Assembly (NCBI GenBank): GCA_950022295.1 | Contig: OX465601.1 | Location: 72,177,501-72,241,500, forward strand | Reading direction: 5' to 3' | Length of the DNA: 64,000 bases | DNA from: Bromus sterilis | Taxonomy: Eukaryota; Streptophyta; Magnoliopsida; Poales; Poaceae | Part shown: one piece after another, positions 55,567-64,000 of the stretch | Position numbering within the stretch: the first letter of the stretch is position 1 | How the letters are laid out: the number at the start of each line of letters is the position of its first letter | The notes under the pieces: model-generated | What the model was told of the DNA's origin: nothing | Databases searched by the model: none | The model's input: the letters and a program-made list of their open reading frames with translations, nothing else | Position numbers and translations under genes: made by a program

Positions 55567-58500
55567 TGTAACAGCCCAGTTTTCACAAAAATTAAATTTT
55601 TTGTTTTTGGTGTGAATTGCCTTATTGTCTGATTTGTTTGCGGTGTTTGCATCCCCGATTTATCGGTCGGCGATTATTTTCCCCCCTCTTATCTCGTATC
55701 GGACGGAGACCGACCCTTGCCACCCTGACACTCGATCTTTGCGACACGGGTTTCACCCGATCACGTCGTGAAAATCGCACGAGACCAGCCGCAACCAACG
55801 GAACGAAAAAACCCCGTTTAATAATTAAACGGGATATTTTATAGCGTGCCGGAAAGTGTTCACGGAACGGTTCCAGCGCGAGGTGAACGCCGCCGGCTCG
55901 ACGCGCTGATCACGCAGTTCGAAGTTTTACCCGAATCGGAGGTGCTAGGCATAGTAGCCGGTATATCTCGAGGGTCGTATTTATAAAATGCCGCATGCGC
56001 TATTAGCTGGACCCCCGGATTTCCCTCTTATCTTCGGATTCTAGCCCACCCGAAAAATGGACCCGAAACGGGCCATTTTGTGGCCCGAAATCCTCCCCAA
56101 ACACCCGCATGCTATTTATAGCAGTGCTACCCCTACCATATTTGGGCAAACCCTAGACAACATGCTGAAGGGAATATGCCCGAGAGGCAATAATAAAGTG
56201 GTTATTATCTTATTCCATGTTTATGATAAATGTTTATTTTCATGCTATAATTGTGTTAACCGGAAACGTTAATACATGTGTGTTTAATAAACAAAGAAAA
56301 GGTTCCTAGTAATGTCTCTCTTTATACTAGCTTGTTGATTAACGGATGATCAAGGTTTCCTGATCATGAACATTGGATGTTGTTAATAACAAGGTCATGT
56401 CATTGGAGAATGATGTGATGAACATACACCCACAGTAGTTATAGCAATACGATCATGTCATCAAGTTTCTATTGCTGTATCAAACTTTCACGAAGTAACC
56501 CTAATCCTTAGACCATGAGATCACGTCAATCACTGACACCGGAAGAGTACTTTGATTCCATCAAACGTCACACCGTAACAGGGTGATTATAAAGGTGTCG
56601 TTGGGTACTTGGAAAGTGTTAGTTGAGGCTCGTGGATCAAGAGTGGGATTTGTCCATCCAGATGACGGAGAGATATACTCTGGGCCCTCTCGGTGATATC
56701 ACATTGACATCGCTTGCAAGCACGTGACTGGCTCACGAGGATGTTATATCACGGAACGAGTAAAGAGTACTTGTCGGTAACGAGATCGAACTAGGTATGG
56801 ATGATACCAAATGATCGGATCTCGGACAAGTAAAATATCGCGAGACAAAAGGAATTGGTTACAGAGTTTTTGGTTCACACGATCACTAGTTCATCGTTGA
56901 GTAAGTGGGAGTCATCATGGATCTCCAGATCCCTCTGATGATTATTGATCGGAGAAGAGTCTCTGTCATGTCCATTTTATTCACGAACCGTAGGGTGACA
57001 CACTTAAGGATTCGTTGACGCGTTTGAGTGGATACGGAACGCCGGAGAATATACTGGACAACACATGGACTGTTTTTGATAAAACTGCTGGAATAGTTTC
57101 GGTATATCAAAATAGTGCAAGGGGATAATTGTTAATGTGTTCATTGAATGAAGTGTTCATCAATGAAGTACTCATTGAATGAAGTGTTCATTAATTTGAG
57201 TGACATTAAACAAGATAATTAAAAGTGTTTTAATGTGATAAACTCTTGGAATTTTGAGTGGAGAATTATGGAAGTTATGGGAATAATGTGTGACCCTTTG
57301 TTTTTGTGAGTGGAGAGTCCACCCACATGATGAGGGGAGAGGTGGGGGCACCTCTTGGGGCGTGCTACCCCTTGGGGGCTGCCTCCCCATCCTATATATA
57401 GATGGGTGGAGACCCCTCTACACACTAATTCCTCCATCTCTCATATGCCCTTTGGTTGGCATCTTCCTCCCCTTGCTAGCTGATCCAGTTTCACGAGTAC
57501 GGTGCTTAGGCGAAGCCCTGCTCAAGATCTTCTCTACCACCACCACCACTATGTTGTAGTGCTGCTGGAGTTCCCGAGGATCCACTACTTCCGCTGCCCA
57601 ACTGGAGCAAGGGGCGGAGGTCGTCACTGATCTGTACGTGTGACCGACTACGGAGACGCTGCCCGTTCGTGGCGTCAAGTCTTCATCACGACCTTGAGGT
57701 CGGCGAGTGTTCGACTACATCACCCACGAGAATAGTTTTCGTTAAAGCTTTTGGTCTTCGAGGGTGAGTCCTTCTCAAACCGTTACAAGTTATCTCCTAG
57801 ATGTGATCTTGGCAGTTGCAATCGTAGAAAAAAATTTGTTTTCAATGCAACGAACCCATCACATGCCTCCAATTTCGTGCCTCCCACTCCCCCGCCGCCA
57901 CATGCCACACCACCAGCAGCCAGCCAACCCCCATCTTCAGATCCAGATCAGGCGCTCCCGACCATCTGATCGAGATCGGACCGCTCCGGTTCAGCCACGT
58001 CACCCAAGCTGATCCCCTGCCCGAGCACCCGAAGCCCCCAGCCAGCCCGCACCCAAGCTCCTCCCATGGAGGCTCTCCTCCACGCCCGTCGCCGGAGTTG
58101 CCCCTTCCGGTCGCCGCGCGCCCTAGGTCGCCTCCCTTCTCCTCATCTTCTCCTTCCTCCCTCTCCTCACCTCTCTCTCTGGTTTTTCACAGCGCCAAGC
58201 CTCCACCATGAACGCCCCCAAGCTCGGGCCACCATGGACGCCCGCTCCAGGAGCTCGTCGCCGGCCCCAAGACCCCGCCGGCCGCCGGATCCACGCCGCG
58301 CCGCCCGCCTCTGGCCTTCCCCGTCGCGCCCGTCCCCCTGCCTCCCCTCGCTGGATGCCGGCCGGCGAGCGCCGTCGCTGTTCGGTCCTGTCCAGGACGA
58401 GCACGAACCAGGACGGTTCGTCCCAGCCCCGCTGCACCCGTGTGGGCCGGCCTCCCCCGCAAGGTCCAGCGCCACTGCCTCCTTGGGCCAGGCCCATGAG

Positions 58501-61042
58501 GTGAGGCGCCCAGCCCCCTTTTTTTCCTTTTTCTTGTTTTGTTTTTTTAGTTGCTGCGATTGGGCTCGGCCCAGTATTGTTGGCCCGATAGTTTTTTTTA
58601 CTTTTCTGTTTTTATTTATTTTTGGCAGATTGTGTAGTATTTTTGCAACAACGATAACTTTTTAACGGTAGCTCGGATCGCGACGCATAAAACATGAAAC
58701 TTGCTTAGAATTTTGTCTAGTTTAATAAAATGTTGTTGTTTGCCATGTTTGACTTTGTTTACATGCTGTTTATTTGCTAATTACATCGCATGCCACTGTA
58801 ATTTGTTTCTTTAATAACTTTTTAACCGTTGCTCGGTTTAAAATGTTCTTTATATGTATCTTGACTAGAATTTTCTGTAGATTGTGTTTTTGCTTCTCTT
58901 GCTTGCTAATAAAAATAATAAAATATTGTTTAGGGCAAAATAGTACCAAATGAAATAATTATCGTGGGGTCCGCAATAGTTTGCCATGTCTAGGATTTCA
59001 CCCCACTTAAATTGACTAGCTTAGGTAGTTTATTTATGCTTCACCTCTTGCCATGTTTGTGTGATATGCCATGCTTGGGTGCTTCGCCATGTTAACTACT
59101 TTGTTGATCACCTGTAGCTAAGCAACTTGAACCACCGTAAACATGCAGTATTCGTCGTGTGTGACCGATACCCCACTTAAACTGTTAGTAACCGTCCTCG
59201 ACGATAGATTCGTATCGCGTTGCCGTGTCGTGTGATGTATTCTTGATCTTGTGTTGCCCCGTAGTAATAGAGTGCTTGCTCGTTGATTGCTTTCCAGTGT
59301 TTACCATCTTGTGTGCTCCCGCGGGTACCTTCGGAGAAGTTGCGAGCGTGCGATCGACTACACCTTCAGAACCCGACTTATCAACAGGCAAGGACTATGC
59401 ATTACTTATGATCCATTCTATTTCAACCAGCGGTTTGCATGCTAGTCTAGATTAGGTTCGATGTTTGATCCTACCACATGTTTACAGCCTCTTTCAAACC
59501 GATACAGCCATGTCCCTTCCCAGCAAACCTTGTACAACTATGTTACTATTGCTCGTTGCTCAACCCCTGCTTAGTATGCATGCTTAGGATGCTAAGATGT
59601 TACCCTGTTACTCCTTGGTTTGGGATATCACATTATTATTATTGTTGTTGATGATATGATTATTATAATGTTGACTGTATTCGACGAAGGATGGAAGGTC
59701 TAGGCTATCCCGCCCCGACGCTTTGTTCCATTCGAGTCACCTAGGATCCGAGTTCCGGGTATTGGTTTTAAGACTGAGCGTGCCTAACCGCGTGTGGGAT
59801 TTTATGGGGTCCCCTTTTCTTACCTATCTAGCTTCAAACATTTCTAGAGGTGGCCCAAGCTGATTTACCATTTGAAAACATGCATATATATCTTGTCGGG
59901 TCGCTCCTAGCAGATATCTTTTAAAACAACTTGGGCCAGTGGAGACATGGTTTCTCTGTTGGTCCACCCGATCAGCTAGGACCCAGTTTCCCATGTGTGA
60001 TTAACCGGCAATCCGACCTGCGTCATACGGAAGAGTCCAATCCGAGAGCGTGGCCGGCTTTTGGATTGGGTGTCGACTCCCCGGGGACCACCTGGATTTG
60101 TTCGTTGTTAGTTAGATGGACCTGTCGTTTCGGATCTCTCGGAACTAAATCATAAAATGGTTGCCTATAATGGGTAGCAACTGAGAGTCATGGGCGTGTG
60201 TGCGGAGCCTTGTAATGGGAAGTTGGTACACCCCTGCAGGGTTAAATCTTTTCGAGAAGCCGTGTCCACGGTTATGGACGACTTGAGACCTACTCCTTGT
60301 TCATAGACAACAAAAACTGAGATAATCTTAATATAACTTGATCAATGTGTGTGTGCCTTGACTGCTTCTCTTCGTCGGGATGCGAAGAGGAGGACAAGGA
60401 TAGGATAGGTGTTATGTTTGCGTAGTAGGTGGATAGCAGACTTGTTGGAGGCGATTCCTCATCGAATGCTTGGCTTCTTATCTTACTCTATAGATCGTTA
60501 GCCACTTCATAAATGCTAGTGCGGCAGCAACCTCACCACTTAGCTCATCCTTACCGTAAACTACTAGTTGTCCTAGAATGATGAGTGATGAAGTCCTTGC
60601 TGGGTCAGTTGACCACTACAGTTGGATGCTGAGTACTTCTGTACTCATGATACTACCCCCAAACTCTTTTCAGGGTTCTTGATCGACAACAGGTATGGTG
60701 ATCGACGTTTCACGTGGAGACTCGACGACGACTAGTTAGGCGGATCCCGGCGGAGGGCCTGGACCCGTGTGGTTATGGGGATCGACATTTTCTCTTTGCC
60801 ACTAGGCATTTGCTTGTAGTCTGTACCCAGACATGTATCTTCCGCTGCTATATTGTATTAAGGCAGTTGTATGCCGATTGTATGAGATGTTGTATCCTTG
60901 TATCTGTAATGTTGTGATATCATGTTGGAAATCCGGGACATATGGCTATGTCATATGTCGCGGTGGGACCGATATGTGCTTCGTCCCCGGATTTGGATGG
61001 AAACATCTAGATCTGGAATAGTACCGCATATCGGGCCTTACA
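55567..61042 (+). mobile_element. Family B 3' LTR (split by a solo LTR)
   Basis: Same order of blocks as the 5' LTR: TATTTATAG at 56113-56121, GC island about 57870-58500 with frame 58066-58665, and a tail to 61042. The insertion at 56166 lies about 45 bp after the TATA-like box, within the likely transcription-start region. Confidence 0.9.
56166..57861 (+). mobile_element. Angela/BARE/WIS-type Copia solo LTR, TSD CATGC
   Basis: 1696 bp, starts TGAAGGGAATATGCCCGAGA and continues 'ggcaataataaagt', the signature of this Triticeae Copia group. It ends ..CCCATCA. CATGC flanks it exactly (56161-56165 and 57862-57866). The undisturbed site 'caacatgcctcc' is present in the 5' LTR of family B at about 51088. 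A GC-rich leader with 'cggtgcttaggcgaagccct' near 57500 is also typical. No interior: product of LTR-LTR recombination. Confidence 0.93.
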
Positions 61043-61047
61043 CCGGG

Positions 61048-62874
61048 GAAGCAAAAAGCAAATACCACCACTCACGAGCAAAGAAGACACCACTTTCCGG
61101 CAATCAGGCCGCGACACTGCTGATGTCTAAAGAGCTTTAGAACGAACTACGACGCGGAGGGCCCACACCATTATCCCACGTGTAGGTAGTGCATACAGGC
61201 CTTTTCGGCCTCTGAAGTCATCCACCGAACCATTAGTCATTTTATTATTTTGTCGCAGGCAACCATTATCGTTGCCTAACTAGTAACACAACGGACAACG
61301 AACAACAGCGAGGACCACCAGTACGTCGGGGCCTGCCCTGTCGTCGCGTCAAAGCTCTGCGGTTACCAACAAGGTGAACCATCTCCTTACCTTATCTCGT
61401 GTGTGCTCTTGGGGGAGCTCGACTTTCGTGGTTTGGTAACTCTCGCGGAATACGAGCAGGGGCCAAGCACGCCAGTACATCGGTCGTACCCTCCCTGCCG
61501 TTCCCGTCGCAATACCGGTCGCAGACACCGTTGGGTCGCCCGACTTATTACCTTAAGCAAAACCGTGGTTCAGGACCCTAGGGCGGCTATACAGAGTCAA
61601 CAACAAGTGGAGTACGAGGATTACTCCTCGATAGCTCACACTTGATGTGGCTCGGCAGAGCCGAGGTAGGGGCATTAGGCGGTGTCTGCATTGTACCGTA
61701 CCTGTGTAGTTATATATATTTGGTATCCGCGTTCACTACCAGAGTGATCACGACCCGCTATCCAATCCTAGTTGACTAACAATGTGCAGGGACCACTGCT
61801 GAATAATATATATATATATTTATAGGCGGCATAGGATAAAGGAAGCTACATCAAGGGGCGACAATGACAGGCTATGCAATTGAATAGGTAAGCAACGTAG
61901 TAGCAACAATGCCTAGTGCAAGAAATGTACGGAAAAGATAGGCGATATCTGGGGAAGGAAAATGGCTCTGCTTTCCTGGAAGCTCGACGGTAGGGGTACG
62001 ATCATCGACGACGTAGTCAATCACAGGGGCATCGGCATCGGTCGTCGAGACTACCGGACAATAAGAGGGGGGGGGGGAAGAAACAATAAATACACGACAA
62101 TGATAGCAATACAAATTCAAGACATGGCAATACGTCATACTAGGGCGAACTAACGCGGTGCTACATGTTGCAGATGAAACGGGAATTTAACCGGATATTT
62201 TACCGGCTCCGGGTGATTACCGGACAGTGCAATCAGAGTAGGAATGTCCCATGTTCGGTATGTTAGAGGGGGGGGGTGGTTGGTGCACAGGTAGCGTATT
62301 CTTGACCGTTGTATTTTTCTGATCAACTTTCATATATAAATTATTTTCATCGGAGTTACGGTTTAAAAGATATTAATTTCCAATGTTTAAATCATTTAAA
62401 AGAATTTCTGGATTTTCTTTTATTAATAAACTCAACATTATCCAAAACATTAAAGTTGGCCGATTCAACACTGAAAAAAGGGACCCACATGTCATAGGCT
62501 AGAGCCTTTGACCTGGTCAACTAACCAGTGGGTCCCACATATCATATACTGATATTTATAAATCCGTTTTATTTAATTTCTTACAAGTGGGGCCCAACTG
62601 TCATTGAGACATAGTTGTTTTAACAATTATTTTAATTTAACAGAGGGTTAAGTGGGGCTGTCCCACATGTCAATGGCTATGCCAGTTAAACCAATTTATT
62701 TAGCCAAATAATCACAAGGGGGGCTTTATCTCTAATCGGTTTTAGTTAGGGGGTTGGGGGTGGGTCCATCGGTCAGTGGCCCAGGCCACACACAACACAC
62801 ATAGCCCACGGCCATGGCCGGAAAGCAGCAGCGGCGAGCCACAACGGCCAGCACCGGCGAGGCCGGGGCTGGCT
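61048..62874 (-). mobile_element. Family A LTR, minus strand, continuation
   Basis: Resumes after the family B target duplication. It shares with the plus-strand copy (reverse complement) blocks such as the 'gttgactaac...tgtgcaggga' region near 61770, 'ccggtaaaatatccggtt' and 'gggacccacatgtca'. It contains a run of ten G near 62068. It is interrupted at 62875 by a second TGTAACAGCCC element. Confidence 0.75.
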
Positions 62875-64000
62875 GTAACAGCCCAGTTTTCAAAAAAATT
62901 AAATTTTTTGTTTTCGGTGTGAATTGTTTGATTGTCTGATTTGTTTGCGGTGTTTGCATCCCCGATTTATCGATCGACGATTATTTCCCCCCCCCCTATT
63001 ATCTCGTACCGGATGGAGACCGACCCTTGCCACCCTGACACTCGACCTTTGCGACACCGGGTTTCACCCGATCACCGTCGCGAAAATCGCACGAGACCAC
63101 CCGCAGCCAACGGAACAAAAAACCCCGTTTAATAATTAAACGGGATATTTTTATAGCGCACCGTAAAGTGTTCTCGGAACGGTTCCAGCGCGAGGTGAAT
63201 GCCGCCAGCTCGACGCGTTGGTCGCGCAGTTTGAAGTTTTACCCGAATCGGAGGTACTGCGGACCCCCGGCGGTCAGAAACGTGAGCACCGCGCGCGCGA
63301 GAGAAAAATCGGGGATGTTTTTGCAAACTGCCAGCCACCAGGGCTATATAAAGACCACCACACTCCCACCCCTTTCTAGGGTTTCCCTAGCCAAAATTTT
63401 GCAGCCACACCCCTGATCTCCACTCAAATCTGCCCCCAAATCCATCTCTCCACCGAAACCCTAACCCCAGCAGTTTCTGGCCATCGGATCGCGAAATCGA
63501 GGGCTCTCGTGGTGTCCACGTAGCCCCTCCAGCCTCCTCCCCGTCGAATTGGGCCCCGCAGGGCCTGGAGCGCCGCCGCGGGCCCGCTAGGGCCCGAATC
63601 CCGCCGCCTGCCGTGGAGGTCTCCCGCGCCGCCGCGTCGCCGGCTGTAGGCGAGCCGCGCGCCGACCATCCTCCTCTCCCTCTCCTCCCGCGCGTGCCCC
63701 TCCTTCTCCTCTCACCTTGGCCTCCCTCTCCCTTCCCAGGTTCCCGCGCCGCCGCCGCCATGGAAAGCTCGGCCGAGCCGACCGCCGTCCTCCGCTCGCG
63801 GCGCCGCGCCGCCCAACCTCGCGCCGACTCGCCGCCTGCCACCAGTGCCGAATCCGGCCGGCCCAACCGCCTCCAGCCTCCTCAAGCCACTCCGCCGTCG
63901 TGCCCCCTCGCCGGACGACCACATCGGCCGGCGGCCGCCGCCCCCTTCGAAGACCCGATCCAGATTGGATCGGGCACGCAGCCCACCCGCGCGCGCCACC
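62875..64000 (+). mobile_element. Second family B-related LTR, 5' part, cut by the window end
   Basis: Starts TGTAACAGCCCAGTTTTC and matches the family B LTR closely to about 63257 ('acccgaatcggaggt'). It then diverges completely but keeps the same plan: a TATA box TATATAAAG at 63345-63353, an 'agggtttccctag' leader, and a GC-rich block with Arg/Gly/Pro-rich frames on both strands (for example 63387-63866 minus). Probably a related subfamily or a recombinant LTR. The remainder is outside the window. Confidence 0.8.

Larger units (their letters stand above)
50494..61042 (+). mobile_element. Complete family B large-LTR element (LARD-like), TSD CCGGG
   Basis: 5' LTR 50494-54965, interior 54966-55566, 3' LTR 55567-61042, flanked by CCGGG at 50489-50493 and 61043-61047. 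LTRs start TGTAACAGCCCAG and end CGGGCCTTACA. After removing later insertions they are about 3779 and 3775 bp. The last 365 bp of the two LTRs differ at six positions (hand count), so the insertion is fairly young. The interior is only about 600 bp with no coding domain. Such an element must use proteins from another retrotransposon. Family name not assigned. Confidence 0.93.

Noticed and set aside
62060..62075. Poly-G run as a regulatory signal
   Set aside because: An isolated homopolymer in an old LTR; could be decay or sequencing slippage.

Overview
This is plant nuclear DNA, most likely from a Triticeae grass (wheat, barley, rye or Aegilops type). The evidence is spliced plant genes with GT-AG introns, Stowaway MITEs with TA target duplications, an Angela/BARE/WIS-type solo LTR of about 1.7 kb, a Cassandra element carrying 5S rRNA-like sequence, a Sirevirus-type LTR, and dense nesting of LTR retrotransposons. 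No sign of bacterial DNA, CRISPR or organellar DNA was seen.

Layout. 1-11.4 kb is nested retrotransposon DNA. A Sirevirus LTR (minus strand) sits in the end of a large-LTR, non-coding element (called family A here), which is itself inserted in a copy of a ~1.64-kb LTR family (family C). 11.4-42.6 kb is the gene-bearing island. It holds a small intronless gene with two MIT-interaction-like motifs (13.3 kb), a snRNP SmE-like fragment, a 3.6-kb element with inverted-repeat ends, a 1.5-kb fold-back element, a broken GDSL esterase gene (22-23 kb), and two intact conserved genes on the plus strand. The first intact gene is an EBP1/PA2G4 homologue (nine coding exons, 29.65-32.43 kb). The second is a RanBP1 homologue (four exons, 36.23-38.75 kb). 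A 5'-truncated LINE with a 17-bp target duplication and two Stowaway MITEs lie between them. A degenerate SANT/NAM-associated-type gene (39.8-41.3 kb) and a DUF4283/zinc-knuckle remnant follow. 42.7-64 kb is again nested LTR DNA.

The right-hand nest can be resolved in layers. A family C element (minus) contains a family A LTR (minus). That LTR is split by a complete family B element (50494-61042, target duplication CCGGG). The 5' LTR of B carries a complete Cassandra element (53317-54004, flanked by GGGGG). Its 3' LTR carries an Angela-type solo LTR (56166-57861, target duplication CATGC). Each B LTR supplies the empty site for the insertion in the other. Family B is unusual: LTRs of about 3.78 kb around an internal region of only about 0.6 kb.

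The two intact genes are housekeeping genes: EBP1 in growth and ribosome/translation control, RanBP1 in the Ran GTPase cycle. They form no operon or pathway cluster. I found no convincing new multi-gene system. The most interesting material is the nested large-LTR/short-interior elements, the fold-back element, the CATGGCAA-array element, and the tandem-MIM1-like small protein. Exon borders come from reading the sequence and from knowledge of the families; no search or alignment program was run.
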